Below, piece by piece: positions 1 through 11,987 of a stretch of DNA of 64,000 nucleotides (position 1 is the stretch's first letter; every line of letters begins with the position of its first letter). Below the pieces are notes generated by a model, which was not told the DNA's origin, searched no databases, and worked only from the letters and a program-made list of their open reading frames with translations. The position numbers and the translations under genes are program-made. Source of the DNA: Rhizomys pruinosus (lineage: Eukaryota > Chordata > Mammalia > Rodentia > Spalacidae); assembly GCA_009823505.1 (NCBI GenBank), contig VZQC01009572.1, forward strand, positions 1,327,070 through 1,391,069. Direction: 5' to 3'.

Positions 1-407
1 TTTTTTATAGCTTCTATTCCTGAAATACAATTCTCTATCTTGTTACTAAATTAATTAAAGCTATTTTAGAATTCATGTCTCATAATTCTAAGATCCGAAT
101 CCACCATGGGTCTCTTTTCATTGGCTGCTATTCTGCCCTTTAGTCTTGTCTCTTTATCTTTTAGTGAATGAGCATACTATTGTACGTAATATTTTTATTC
201 TAGCATCTCTACATCTGTGTGCAGTTATGTTTTATCCTTATGCATTCCACACTCCCCCTGCCCTCCCCCATCCTCTGTCCCACCCTTGCTGGTCCCCTTA
301 GATCACCAAAGAGCCCCCCTTCTGCTCTGGTGTCACATATATTCTATCACTGCCCCCCCCCACTTAAAATATCTTCCTTCCCTCTCTGGGTCTCCTTTGT
401 AATTTCA

Positions 408-409
<2 letters not shown>

Positions 410-456
<47 letters not shown>
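410..456. repeat. (CA)n microsatellite
   Basis: An uninterrupted CA dinucleotide run lies in the L1 3' UTR. The inverted copy is the GT run at 18697-18742. Confidence 0.95.
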
Positions 457-458
<2 letters not shown>

Positions 459-944
459 TACCACCTGTAGTATTTGTATTTCTGAGTCTGGTTTATTTTA
501 TTTAGCATGATATTTTCTAGTTCTGTCTATTTTCCTACAGATGTCATGATTTGATGTTTTCTTTGAAATTTCATTATAAATATAGATACTGTATTTCCTT
601 TAATCATTCATTTGTTTTTTGGACACCTAAGCCAATTTTATTTCTTAGCTATTGTGAAAAGTTCAGAAATAAACATAGATGCACAAGTATTTCTGTGGTG
701 TATTGACTCTAGGCGTATACCTAGGAGAGGTATAGCTGGGGTAAAAGGTGGTTCTGTGTTTAGTTTCTGAGAAACCTCCACAGTGACTTCTACAGCGGTA
801 CAGCTACTGTTGATATTTCCACCAGGAAAAGTGTAATTAATAAAAGTTCCCTTTTCACCATCCTCACCAGCATTTGTTATTTTCTTTTCTTTTTAATTTT
901 TCCCCTTTTTATTTATTTTATTTTATTTTTGTATATTTTTAATT

Positions 945-1178
945 TTTATTTATTTTTTGTGTGTATGAATGTACTGTCTGCATGCAGGTTTGTGCACCCA
1001 TGTCGTGCAGTGCTGCAGAGGTCAGAAGAGGGTGTCAGATTCCCCTGGAACCGGAGTTCTCCTGGAATTGGAGTTACAGAAAAATGATAGCAAACATGTA
1101 GGTGATGGGAAAAAAACCTGGGTCCTTTGCAAGAGCAGTCAGTAGTGCTCTTAACCACTGAGCCATCTCTCCAGCCCC
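945..1178 (-). mobile_element. B2 SINE
   Basis: The antisense B2 body ends with its tRNA-like head, the complement of GGGGCTGGAGAGATGGCTCA, at 1155-1178. A T/A-rich tail lies on the left. It is inserted in the L1 remnant. Confidence 0.9.
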
Positions 1179-1335
1179 TTGTTTTTGTATTTTTGAGATA
1201 GGGTCTCTCTCCCTGAAGCCCTCGCTGGCCTGGAACTCACTATGTAGACCAAGTTGGTCTTGAACTCACAGAGATCCACCTGCATCTGCCTCCCAAGTGC
1301 TAGGATTAAAGGCCTGTGCTACCATGCCCAACAAG
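1179..1335 (-). mobile_element. B1 SINE
   Basis: An antisense B1 with the typical 'gagatagggtctctc' and 'gtgctaggattaaaggc' blocks abuts the B2 copies on both sides. Confidence 0.88.
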
Positions 1336-1336
1336 A

Positions 1337-1554
1337 CTTACTTATTTTTATTTTATGTGTATGAGTGTTATGCCTGCCATGTATGTAAGCGTACCTGAGT
1401 CATGCAGTGCCTGCAGAGGACAGAAGAGGGCAGCAGACCACTGGACCTGGAGTTACAGAGGACTGTTAGCTACCATGTGGGTGCTGGGATTCAGTCCTGG
1501 GTCTTCTGCAAGAACAGCAACAGCTCTTAACTACTGAGCCATCTCTCCAGCACC
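1337..1554 (-). mobile_element. B2 SINE, diverged
   Basis: This antisense B2-like element has a recognisable tRNA-derived head at its right end (gagccatctctccagc). Confidence 0.85.
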
Positions 1555-1556
1555 AA

Positions 1557-1584
1557 CTATTTATTTATTTATTTATTTATTTAT

Positions 1585-1615
<31 letters not shown>
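1557..1615. repeat. Compound (TTTA)n(GTTA)n microsatellite
   Basis: A TTTA tetranucleotide array runs straight into a GTTA array. It probably grew from the tail of the adjacent B2. The inverted copy is at about 17560-17620. Confidence 0.9.
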
Positions 1616-1820
1616 TTTTTATGTATATGAATGTATTGACTACATGTGTGTAAGTGCACCTGTGTTGTACGATGCCCACAGAGGTCAGAAGAGGACATCA
1701 GATTCCCTGGAACTGCAGTTATAGATGGTTTTTAGCTATCATGTGGGTGCCGGGGATTGAACCTGGGTCCTCTGCAACTGTAGCCAGTGCTCTTAACCAC
1801 TTAGCCATCTCTCCATCCTG
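1616..1820 (-). mobile_element. B2 SINE
   Basis: This is the third antisense B2 of the cluster, with its head at 1800-1820. The host L1 resumes immediately after it. Confidence 0.88.
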
Positions 1821-2954
1821 TCATTTGTTTTCTTGATGCCATTCTGATTGTAATTAAGATGGAATCTCAGTGTAGTTGTAATTTGCATTTCTCTGGCTAA
1901 ACATGTTGAACAATTTTTTTCAAATGTATTTGACCATTTATATTTCTTCTTTTGAGAATTGTCCATTCAGTTCATTAGTGTCCCCCCTCCACTTTTGGAT
2001 GGCATGTTTTATTGATATCTAATTTTATATTACTTTATATATTCTAGATTTTAACCCATCTGTTGTGTAGTTGGCAAAAGTTTTACCATTTGGTAGGCAG
2101 GCACGTGTTTCTTTTGTCCTTCCCTGTGCTGTATCTTAAAGCACTTCCCTGTTCTCTTTTAGCAGTTTCAAAGTTTGGGGTCTTAAATTAAGAACTTTGG
2201 TCCATTTTAAGTTGCTTTTTGTTCAGGGTAAGAGATGCAGATCTAGTTTCATTCTTCATATGGATAACCAGTTTTCCCAGTACCTTTTGTTGTTGAAGAG
2301 ACTATCTTTTTACTAAGCTGTATTTTTACCCCTAAGTCAGAAGCAAGGTGGCTGGAGCTGTGTGAGTTGATTTCTGTGTCCTCTACACATCTGGTTCTGT
2401 TAGGGTATGATGCTCTTTTGGTTACTGTGGCTGTTTAGTATAGTTTAAACCCAGTATTGTGATGCTTCTTCCAGCATCGGTCTTTATGGGTTACTTTGGG
2501 GTCTTTATGGTCTCAGGACTGCTTTAGCTATTTGAGGTCTTCCATCTTTTCATATGAATTTTAAGATTGTTTTTCTGTTTCTGTGATGAATATCATTGCA
2601 ATTCAAATATGGATTGCACTGAACCTATTGATCAATTTCAGTAATGTAGCCATTTTCACTATTAAGCCAATTCATGAGCATGGGAGATTGTCCTTGTAGA
2701 GGTCTTTTCCGTCCTTGGTATGGTTTTATTTCTTGGGATTTTTTTGTTTTGTTTTCTTGCCTTTACTTTTATTTTTGTTTTTTAACTATTCCCTTTTTTC
2801 CCTAATTTTTTCTTGGCAGGTTCATCTTGGTGTCTAGAAAACCTACTAATGTGTGTTTGTTGACTTTTTTATCCTGCAACTTTGTGGAAAATGTGCATCA
2901 GGTCTAAGCATTTTCTGGTGAAATCTCTTTGGTTTGTTTATATTTGCTTGTAAT

Positions 2955-4025
2955 TGTGTTGGGTAAATGACCCAGACAGCATGTTGCCAGCAACTTGGAA
3001 AGGATAAAGTTTGTTACAGTATGATGGAGAAACAGAGGCTAGGCAATCTCTTGTAAGAGTGATGTCTCCAGACCTAATTAACTATCCTGCACTAGGCCCC
3101 ACCTCATAAAGATTCCACCACCACTCAACATGGCCACACAGTGACACGAACTTATGAATGAACACATCATGAACATACACCATGGACCAAAGCAGAGCAG
3201 GCTGTAACAGCAAAGTATCACAAACCTAGCACTCTAGCAGCAGAAAGTTTCTCACAATCATGGAGGCTAAAAATCCAAAATCAGAGTGTCTGTGGGGTTG
3301 GTTTCCTCTGAGCCTTTCTCCTCAGCTTCCAGATGGCCACCTTCTCTCTGTTCGCAGAGGATCATCCTTCTGTGTTCTAAACCCTCTCTAATTGAGAAAC
3401 CACATCCATTTTAACTTAATCTTCTCTTTAAAGGTTCTGTCTCCACATTCTGAGGTTCCTGAGGGTCAGGCTTTAACATATGCATTCTGTAACCCATGAA
3501 GGAGCTGGGAAAACCCCAGTGAGACTAGGACTGAAAGCTGGGATCTCCTCCTGTCAGGGGTGGCCGTCCTGATCTCACTCTTCTCTCCCTTTATTGATTC
3601 CTTTTGAAAGCAAAAACATTTTCAGAAGTTATTTCTGCTTCAGTGTCTGTGCCTCTATGAATCCCAGGTATAAACAATGATGCAGAGGGTTGAGAATCTT
3701 TTCCTCCCACACTCCCCAGTTAATCAGGCTCCAACTTTGCCCTCCACACTTGCCTGGTACAGAAAATCATCTTAGGGCTAACCTCAAGTCTGTCCTCTCT
3801 GCTCCTGGGATCCACAGATGCCAGCAGGAGAAGGAAAGACAGGGACGGTTTGAGTTTGCCCTGCTGTGGAGTGTGCTTGAAGCCATGGTCTCTCCACTTC
3901 TGCTCTTGCTGCTGTGTCTCCCTCGCCATTTAAGGAACTGTAAGCCAAAGCAAACTTTGTTCCATAAGTTGCTGCTGGTCATGGCATTTTATCACAGCAA
4001 CAGACAAGTAACTAACACCATGTAA
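2955..4025. repeat. Old interspersed repeats, including a MaLR-like LTR end
   Basis: 3870-4022 has the rodent MaLR-like 3' pattern (gccatttaaggaactgtaag, then tcatggcattttatcacagc). 2955-3480 resembles an older mammalian repeat that I cannot assign. The ORFs crossing it recur only in the duplicated copies and look incidental. Further copies are at 8715-9775 and 15160-16215 (inverted). Confidence 0.5.
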
Positions 4026-4059
4026 TTTTAATTTTATTTGTTATTTTTCTGGTTAACTG

Positions 4060-4252
4060 GCTTATTGTTTGTTCTTTTATTTCATGTGTATTTGTGTGTG
4101 TGTGCATGTTCTATGGGGAGGGGTGCATATGTGTGTGTGTAGGTATGCATGCATGTGTGTACAGATGCATGGGGAGGCCAGAGGACAACCTTGGATATCA
4201 TTCTTCAAGTGCACTTTAACATATGTTATACATATACACATATACATGTATG

Positions 4253-4290
<38 letters not shown>

Positions 4291-4615
4291 TATATACATA
4301 TATATTCTGGCCTAGAACTTGCTATGTAGATCATACTGGTCTCAGACTCACGAGATTTTCTGTCTCTGCTTTCCCAGTTCTGGAATTAAAGGTGTATGCC
4401 GTTACATCTAGCTATTTATTTATTTTTAAGGGAGTCTCTCTGACCTAGAATTTGCCAAGCAGGCCATACTGGCTGGCCGCAAGCCCCAGAGGTCACCTGT
4501 CTGCCTGCCCAGTGCTGGGAGTTCAAGCATACGTTCTCAGGATCAAACTCAGGTCCTCGCATTTGCAAAGCAGGCACTTTATTAACTGAGCCATCTCCCC
4601 TGCCCTTGTTTGTTC
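4060..4615 (-). mobile_element. Composite B3/B4-type SINE with B1-like part and (TA)n
   Basis: In antisense, 4413-4607 shows a tRNA-derived head (ending gccatctcccctgccc) fused to SINE body sequence. 4309-4412 is B1-like. 4235-4305 is a (TA)n-rich tract, and 4090-4230 carries the GT-rich tail. The subfamily is uncertain. Inverted copy: about 14575-15075. Confidence 0.6.
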
Positions 4616-4809
4616 TTTTCTACTTTTTATAATAAGGTCTCAATTTCCTTGGTGGGTTTTTCTTCCATGTTGCTAACTTTTTCATCCATGTAGCCATTTC
4701 CTCATCTCCATGGCTAGCCCTTCCTCCTGTGTGGCTGACTTTCCTCTCTGAGTCCTGTATTGAATTTATGAGGCAATGGATAATTTTTACTAGTAAAATA
4801 AAACCTTGT

Positions 4810-5048
4810 GGGGCTGGAGAGATAGCCTAGTGGTTAAGAGCACCGACGCTCTTGCAGAGGACCAGGGTTCGATCCCCAGCACCCACATGGCGGCTAAGAA
4901 CCGTCTGTAACTCCAATTCCAGGAGAACTCCAGTTCCAGGGGAATCTGAGACCCTCTTCTGACCTCCGCAGCATTGCACGACATGGGTGCACAGACCTGC
5001 ATGCAGACAATACATTCATACACATACAAAAATAAATAAAAAATAAAT
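4810..5048 (+). mobile_element. B2 SINE with target-site duplication
   Basis: A full-length B2 runs from GGGGCTGGAGAGATAG to an A-rich (AAAT)n tail. The box B-like GGTTCGATCCCC is intact. A 13-bp target-site duplication, aaataaaaccttg, lies at 4796-4808 and 5049-5061. Confidence 0.95.
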
Positions 5049-5061
5049 AAATAAAACCTTG

Positions 5062-5493
5062 CAGTTGAGGGTTTATGATCTTTTTAAAGAGTTATATTGT
5101 CTTGCCTTTTTATGCTTCTTGCATTTCTGTGTTTCATTTTTACATATCTCTTGGTTTGAGTGTCTCTCCTGATTTTATTTTGGTATCTCCCTCTTAAAAA
5201 GCCTAACCTATTGGGGATTCAATCCCTAATACCACTCAAAGAGGAGAAAACAGCTCGCTCTTGCTGAGCCACGTGGTGCACTCTACTCTGCTCTGCTTGC
5301 CTTATTTGGGTGCATTTCCTGTCTTCTGCTCACATTTTCTCCTGTTGTATCACTTTGTAAACTTCCAAATTTCTTCTTTCTGTCTTTGCAGTAGTTTATT
5401 CTTTCTTATACAAATACAAAGACTATTAAAAACTGTGAGATATATGGAGGCTCTATAAGATATGTTCATCCATTTACAGAAATAGAAGTAAAG
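5062..5493. other. No feature recognised
   Basis: AT-rich intronic sequence without a credible exon, RNA gene or recognisable repeat. The ORFs in it are short and lack splice context. Confidence 0.6.
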
Positions 5494-5637
5494 AACTGTG
5501 GTGGCACATGCCTTTAATCACAGCACTAGGGAAGCAGAGAGCTCTGTGAGAATGAGGCCAGCCTGGTCTACATAGTGAGTCCTAGGCCAGCTGGGGCTAC
5601 AGGGAGACTATATAAAAAAACAAACAACAACAAAAAA
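5494..5637 (+). mobile_element. B1 SINE, diverged
   Basis: B1 order is visible: tggcacatgcctttaatc, then gaggccagcctggtctac, then an A-rich tail. Copies are at 11253-11395 and inverted at 13540-13684. Confidence 0.85.
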
Positions 5638-6076
5638 AGATGGAAATGTTTGTAGGAAGTATAAATTTGTCCAGTGTATGTACATTCCGAGTTACAGAAC
5701 TCCAAGATGACAGACTGGAGAGTCACAAACAGAACCACGCACACCACTGCCCCAAACTGAAGTCCAGGCATTTTTAATTTGATCCATTTATTCCATCCCA
5801 GATTAATTAATGAAAAGCTTTACCATTGTGAAATTGCAGAAATGGAGAGCTTTAAAGAAAATCCTTTAAACTTCTAGAATGTTTAAAAATACAATTTATA
5901 TGTAAACTATTTCAAATGGGAAGATAAGAACAGTATCTGGTCTCATAACAGCATCTGATAGAAAACCTTAAAGTGCTACTTTCAAAATCTAAAAAATTAT
6001 TTTCAGTCTAGAATGTTATACTCGTGCAGCCACCAATGAAATGATTGCAGGATGAAGATAAAATGTCTTAAAAATT
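5638..6076. other. No feature recognised
   Basis: Single-copy-looking AT-rich sequence apart from its presence in all three arm copies. No ORF or RNA gene is supported. Confidence 0.6.
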
Positions 6077-6235
6077 GCCGGGTGTGGTGATGCACGCCTT
6101 TAATCCCAGCACTCAGGAGGCAGAGGCAGGTGGATCTCTGTGAGTTCAAGGCCAGCCTGGTCTACAGAGCAAGCTCCAGGCCAGCTAGGACTAAAAGGGA
6201 GACCCTGTCTCAAAAATACCAAAAAAAAAAAAAAA
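6077..6235 (+). mobile_element. B1 SINE
   Basis: Full-length B1 from gccgggtgtggtg through aggccagcctggtctac to a poly(A) tail. The body carries a non-mouse-like 'ctaggactaaaagggagac' segment also seen at 62078-62230. Confidence 0.93.
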
Positions 6236-6434
6236 TTATGATACAGCCTTTCTCAGAAGAGATCTAAAAGATATGTTCAAAATATATGTACGAAAGCATG
6301 GATTAAGAAAAAGAAGTGAAAAAAAACAAATCCTTTCATGGGGCCTCCCTCTCCTTCTTCTCTGTTTAAGTTTTCTGGTTTGGCTAATTCAACTCTTGGC
6401 AGCCAGTCTTGCTTGCTTGCTTATATTTATTATA

Positions 6435-6510
6435 GATGTTGAGTCAAATCCAGAGCTTTACATATTCTAGGCAAATGCTCTACTACAGAGCTATATTCTC
6501 ATCTTCCTTA
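6435..6510 (-). mobile_element. ID-like tRNA-derived SINE fragment
   Basis: In antisense it reads atatagctctgtagtagagc, then atttgcctag, then a 'gatttgatcctcaac' box-B-like segment, matching the ID/BC1-type head. The other copy is at about 24390-24465. Confidence 0.65.
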
Positions 6511-6593
6511 AAATTTTCTTAACTTGATAGGCTTAGGAAATCCAGATGCCTATCCAAATGGCTCTTCCAAATAAGGCAATCCAGATTCTTTTC

Positions 6594-6826
6594 TTTCTTT
6601 CTTTTTTAATATTTATTTATATCTTTATTTATGTGTATGAGTATATTGCCTGCATGTATGTAAGTGCAACCCATGTCATGCAATGTTCGAGGAGGTCAGA
6701 AAAGGGTGTCAGATTCCCCCAGAACTGGAATAAGGAGAGTTTGTTAGCTGCATGGAGTGCTAGAAATCAACTGGGTCCTCTGCAAGAGCAGCCAGTGCTC
6801 TTAACCACGGAGACATCTCTCAGCCC
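6594..6826 (-). mobile_element. B2 SINE
   Basis: Antisense B2 with its head at the right. The duplication cagattcttttct flanks it on both sides. The same insertion recurs at 24058-24300. Confidence 0.9.
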
Positions 6827-7147
6827 TCTCAGATTCTTTTCTCACTGCAAATTTAAGTCACCAGGAGAATTAAAGCGGACTATTATAATCTTCACTTATG
6901 AGTATGCTTCCTGTGTCATCTCAGAGTCTGGCATGCACAAGGCAGGTCAATGTTTATTTAGCATCTGTAAATTGTGTTGTTGTTTATGTATTTTCATATG
7001 CATTTGACATATCTTCACAATGACCTTATAGTAAATAACAAGGAAATAAAGTTCAGAGATAGACATGGTCACAGCAAAGGACAATGGGAACATTAATTCA
7101 TGCCTTTAGGGTCTGCAATACGAACTTCTCCAAGATTTTGTTGGCAT

Positions 7148-7243
7148 ATAATATATATAGATATATATATATTTATAGTTCATATATATATATATAAATA
7201 CATATATATATATATATATAGTATATATATATATATATATATA
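7148..7243. repeat. (TA)n low-complexity tract
   Basis: About 95 bases of TATA repeats with interruptions. It lies exactly where copy relationships switch from the 24-kb region to the 12-kb region. Confidence 0.9.
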
Positions 7244-7244
7244 G

Positions 7245-7944
7245 ATGAGAGGAGAGAGAAGCATGAATTGCTGGGAAGGATTATTAACTTTATTTTACTG
7301 ATGATGATACTGAACATGGAGATAGGGCAAGTGCTTGTACTTAACTACTGCTGTCTGAACTAAGGGGTATAGCGTAGGAATTCATGGCATCCTGCACCAC
7401 TCCATACACAGCATGGGAGGCTATACATGCTATCTGCTTCATTTTACTTGGAACCTGAAATCGTTCAAAAGGTGAGGTCTCATTTAAAAGAGCTGTGCAC
7501 ATCTGAGCTACGAGGCAGACCAGGGTACCATTTCTTATACAACTTTTGTTTTGCCTGCAGTTGACCACTGTTCTGCTTTGTCCTAGGGTTCCCACCTCCT
7601 AAGATTATTTCTTCCTAGTTCCCATCAGCACTGTAAAATCACCATTAATGCTATTTTCTGTGTTCTAATAGGGCGTTTTAGAGCAGTCTTCTCCTGAGAT
7701 TTTCCACCCTGAAAGTTTCCATTTTCCTGTTCATCTCTGGCCTGGTGGGTCACTAGCTCTGCTGTTCAATATTATCTTTTGAATTCTGTTGACTGCAGTT
7801 CTGGACATTTCCTTTGATCTTTTTTTTTTTGTGTGTTGTGTTAGTTAAAGTAACTACTTATTAGAACAAGATTTCCCCTTTTACCTGGATGAAATTCTTT
7901 GTTTACTGGAGTCCACTTCTTTTTTTCCTCTATTTTTTTTTCCT
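7245..7944. repeat. Direct duplicate of 12160-12850; MIR-like remnant inside
   Basis: Near-identical to 12160-12850 in the same orientation, with scattered one-base indels and local scrambling around 7830-7870. 7280-7385 resembles an antisense MIR core (attttactgatgatgatac). No exon is supported: the minus-strand ORF at 7341-7595 has no splice signals. Confidence 0.85.
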
Positions 7945-10564
7945 TTTGGTCCATTTTAAGTTGCTTTTTGTTCAGGTAAGGATCAGATCTGTTTCATTCT
8001 TCTGCATGTGGATAACCAGTTTTCCCAGTACCTTTTGTTGTTGAAGAGACTATCTTTTTACTAAGCTGTATTTTTACCCCTAAGTCAGAAGCAAGGTGGC
8101 TGGAGCTGTGTGAGTTGATTTCTGTGTCCTCTACACATCTGGTTCTGTTAGGGTATGATGCTCTTTTGGTTACTGTGGCTGTTTAGTATAGTTTAAACCC
8201 AGTATTGTGATGCTTCTTCCAGCATCGGTCTTTATGGGTTACTTTGGGGTCTTTATGGTCTCAGGACTGCTTTAGCTATTTGAGGTCTTCCATCTTTCAT
8301 ATGAATTTAAAATTGATTCCTGTGAGAAACTTTCTTGATTGCAATATGGAGTATATATTGGAAGACACATGTATGTTTTGGCGATATTGATTGCATTTCG
8401 TGTAGACCCTTTACATTGTAACGCTCTGGTTTCAGGATGTAGAAGATTGTCCTTGATCATCAGAATTATGCTTTAGCCAATCTGATGGATTTTTGTCCTG
8501 TTTGGATAGTTCTTGTGTGTTGTTTTATTTTATTTTTGTTTTTTAACTTTTTTTCCTAATTTTTTCTTGGATTCATCTTGTGTGATCAGAAAACCTACTA
8601 ATTGTGTGTTTGTTGACTTTTTTATCCTGCAACTTTGTGGAAAATGTGCATCAGGTCTAAGCATTTTCTGGTGAAATCTCTTTGGTTTGTTTATATTTGC
8701 TTGTAATTGTGTTGGGTAAATGACCCAGACAGCATGTTGCCAGCAACTTGGAAAGGATAAAGTTTGTTACAGTATGATGGAGAAACAGAGGCTAGGCAAT
8801 CTCTTGTAAGAGTGATGTCTCCAGACCTAATTAACTATCCTGCACTAGGCCCACCTCATAAAGATTCCACCACCACTCAACATGGCCACACAGTGACACG
8901 AACTTATGAATGAACACATCATGAACATACACCATGGACCAAAGCAGAGCAGGCTGTAACAGCAAAGTATCACAAACCTAGCACTCTAGCAGCAGAAAGT
9001 TTCTCACAATCATGGAGGCTAAAAATCCAAAATCAGAGTGTCTGTGGGGTTGGTTTCCTCTGAGCCTTTCTCCTCAGCTTCCAGATGGCCACCTTCTCTC
9101 TGTTCGCAGAGGATCATCCTTCTGTGTTCTAAACCCTCTCTAATTGAGAAACCACATCCATTTTAACTTAATCTTCTCTTTAAAGGTTCTGTCTCCACAT
9201 TCTGAGGTTCCTGAGGGTCAGGCTTTAACATATGCATTCTGTAACCCATGAAGGAGCTGGGAAAACCCCAGTGAGACTAGGACTGAAAGCTGGATCTCCT
9301 CCTGTCAGGGGTGGCCGTCCTGATCTCACTCTTCTCTCCCTTTATTGATTCCTTTTGAAAGCAAAAACATTTTCAGAAGTTATTTCTGCTTCAGTGTCTG
9401 TGCCTCTATGAATCCCAGGTATAAACAATGATGCAGAGGGTTGAGAATCTTTTCCTCCCACACTCCCCAGTTAATCAGGCTCCAACTTTGCCCTCCACAC
9501 TTGCCTGGTACAGAAAATCATCTTAGGGCTAACCTCAAGTCTGTCCTCTCTGCTCCTGGGATCCACAGATGCCAGCAGGAGAAGGAAAGACAGGGACGGT
9601 TTGAGTTTGCCCTGCTGTGGAGTGTGCTTGAAGCCATGGTCTCTCCACTTCTGCTCTTGCTGCTGTGTCTCCCTCGCCATTTAAGGAACTGTAAGCCAAA
9701 GCAAACTTTGTTCCATAAGTTGCTGCTGGTCATGGCATTTTAATCACAGCAACAGACAAGTAACAACACATGTAATTTTAATTTTTATTTGTTATTTTTC
9801 TGGTTAACTGGCTTATTGTTTGTTCTTTTATTTCATGTGTTTTGTGTGTGTGTGCATGTTCTATGGGGAGGGGTGCATATGTGTGTGTGTAGGTATGCAT
9901 GCATGTGTGTACAGATGCATGGGGAGGCCAGAGACAACCTTGGATATCATTCTTCAAGTGCACTTTAACATATGTTATACATATACACATATACATGTAG
10001 TGTATATATATATATATATAATATATGTATAGTATACATATATATATATACATATATATTCTGGCCTAGAACTTGCTATGTAGATCATACTGGTCTCAGA
10101 CTCACGAGATTTTCTGTCTCTGCTTTCCCAGTTCTGGAATTAAAGGTGTATGCCGTTACATCTAACTATTTATTTATTTTTAAGGGAGTCTCTCTGACCT
10201 AGAATTTGCCAAGCAGGCCATACTGGCTGGCCGCAAGCCCCAGAGGTCACCTGTCTGCCTGCCCAGTGCTTGGAGTTCAAGCATACGTTCTCAGGATCAA
10301 ACTCAGGTCCTCGCATTTGCAAAGCAGGCACTTTATTAACTGAGCCATCTCCCCTGCCCTTGTTTGTTTCTTTTCTACTTTTTATAATAAGGTCTCAATT
10401 TCCTTGGTGGGTTTTTCTTCCATGTTGCTAACTTTTTCATCCATGTAGCCATTTCCTCATCTCCATGGCTAGCCCTTCCTCCTGTGTGGCTGACTTTCCT
10501 CTCTGAGTCCTGTATTGAATTTATGAGGCAATGGATAATTTTTTACTAGTAAAATAAAACCTTG

Positions 10565-10806
10565 TGGGGCTGGAGAGATAGCCTAGTGGTTAAGAGCACC
10601 GACGCTCTTGCAGAGACCAGGGTTCGATCCCCAGCACCCACATGGCGGCTAAGAACCGTCTGTAACTCCAATTCCAGAGAACTCCAGTTCCAGGGGAATC
10701 TGAGACCCTCTTCTGACCTCCGCAGCATTGCACGACATGGGTGCGACAGACCTGCATGCAGAACAATACATTCATACACATACAAAAATAAATAAAAAAA
10801 TAAATA
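10565..10806 (+). mobile_element. B2 SINE (copy of 4810-5048)
   Basis: Same insertion and flanking duplication as the B2 at 4810, with several one-base deletions and an extra base near 10745. Confidence 0.93.
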
Positions 10807-11252
10807 AATAAAACCTTGCAGTTGAGGGTTTATGATCTTTTTAAAGAGTTATATTGTCTTGCCTTTTTATGCTTCTTGCATTTCTGTGTTTCATTTTTAC
10901 ATATCTCTTGGTTTGAGTGTCTCTCCTGATTTTATTTTGGTATCTCCCTCTTAAAAAGCCTAACCTATTGGGGATTCAATCCCTAATACCACTCAAAGAG
11001 GAGAAAACAGCTCGCTCTTGCTGAGCCACGTGGTGCACTCTACTCTGCTCTGCTTGCCTTATTTGGGTGCATTTCCTGTCTTCTGCTCACATTTTCTCCT
11101 GTTGTATCACTTTGTAAACTTCCAATTTCTTCTTTCTGTCTTTGCAGTAGTTTATTCTTTCTTATACAAATACAAAGACTATTAAAAACTGTGAGATATA
11201 TGGAGGCTCTATAAGATATGTTCATCCATTTACAGAAATAGAAGTAAAAAAC

Positions 11253-11395
11253 TGTGGTGGCACATGCCTTTAATCACAGCACTAGGGAAGCAGAGAGCTC
11301 TGTGAGAATGAGGCCAGCCTGGTCTACAAAGTGAGTCCTAGGCCAGCTGGGGCTACCAGGGAGACTATATAAAAAAACAACAACAACAAAAAAGA
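11253..11395 (+). mobile_element. B1 SINE (copy of 5494-5637)
   Basis: The same diverged B1 in the same context as the one at 5494. Confidence 0.85.
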
Positions 11396-11828
11396 ATGAA
11401 ATGTTTGTAGGAAGTATAAATTTGTCCAGTGTATGTACATTCCGAGTTACAGAATCCCAAGATGACAGACTGGAGAGTCACAAACAGAACCACGCACACC
11501 ACTGCCCCAAACTGAAGTCCAGGCATTTTTAATTTGATCCATTTATTCCATCCCAGATTAATTAATGAAAAGCTTTACCATTGTGAAATTGCAGAAATGG
11601 AGAGCTTTAAAGAAAATCCTTTAAACTTCTAGAATGTTTAAAAATACAATTTATATGTAAACTATTTCAAATGGGAAGATAAGAACAGTATCTGGTCTCA
11701 TAACAGCATCTGATAGAAAACCTTAAAAGTGCTACTTTCAAAATCTAAAAATTATTTTAGTCTAGAATGTTATACTCGTGCAGCCACCAATGAAATGATT
11801 GCAGGATGAAGATAAAATGTCTTAAAAA

Positions 11829-11987
11829 TTTGCCGGGTGTGGTGATGCACGCCTTTTAATCCCAGCACTCAGGAGGCAGAGGCAGGTGGATCTCTGTGAG
11901 TTCAAGGCCAGCCTGGTCTACAGAGCAGCTCCAGGCCAGCTAGGACTAAAAGGGGACCCTGTCTCAAAAAATACCAAAAAAAAAAAA
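11829..11987 (+). mobile_element. B1 SINE (copy of 6077-6235)
   Basis: Same insertion as at 6077, with small indels. Confidence 0.9.

Larger units (their letters stand above)
130..2950 (-). mobile_element. Old L1 fragment, ORF2 C-terminal part and 3' UTR, antisense
   Basis: On the minus strand 1830-2950 reads as the 3' part of L1 ORF2, covering the conserved stretch downstream of the reverse transcriptase, with many stops and frameshifts. It resumes at about 540-880 after a SINE cluster. 130-480 is the G-rich 3' UTR plus a (CA)n tract. The element is 5'-truncated near 2950 and cannot move. The plus-strand duplicate is at 16230-19035. Confidence 0.8.
1..6326. repeat. Left arm of a 6.3-kb inverted repeat
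   Basis: Read in reverse complement, this segment matches 12853-19165 almost end to end, including every nested SINE and microsatellite. The match starts at the first base of the window, so the arm may extend further left. It ends in an A run at 6319-6326. Differences are mostly single-base and homopolymer indels plus changed microsatellite lengths. The content is an antisense L1 remnant, a nested SINE cluster, a MaLR-like sequence, a B3/B4-type SINE, a B2 and two B1s, described separately. An assembly fold-back is more likely than a genuine palindrome. Confidence 0.93.
6327..7150. repeat. Segment duplicated in inverse at 23738-24565
   Basis: The reverse complement matches 23738-24565, including the same antisense B2 with its duplication (6594-6826) and the ID-like SINE. 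The flanks differ: here it joins the 6.3-kb arm, whereas at 24 kb it joins unrelated unique DNA. Confidence 0.92.

Noticed and set aside
3690..4025. 111-aa ORF, recurring at 9441 and 15161
   Set aside because: The recurrence is due to the duplicated block. The sequence is MaLR-like, and opposite-strand ORFs overlap it.
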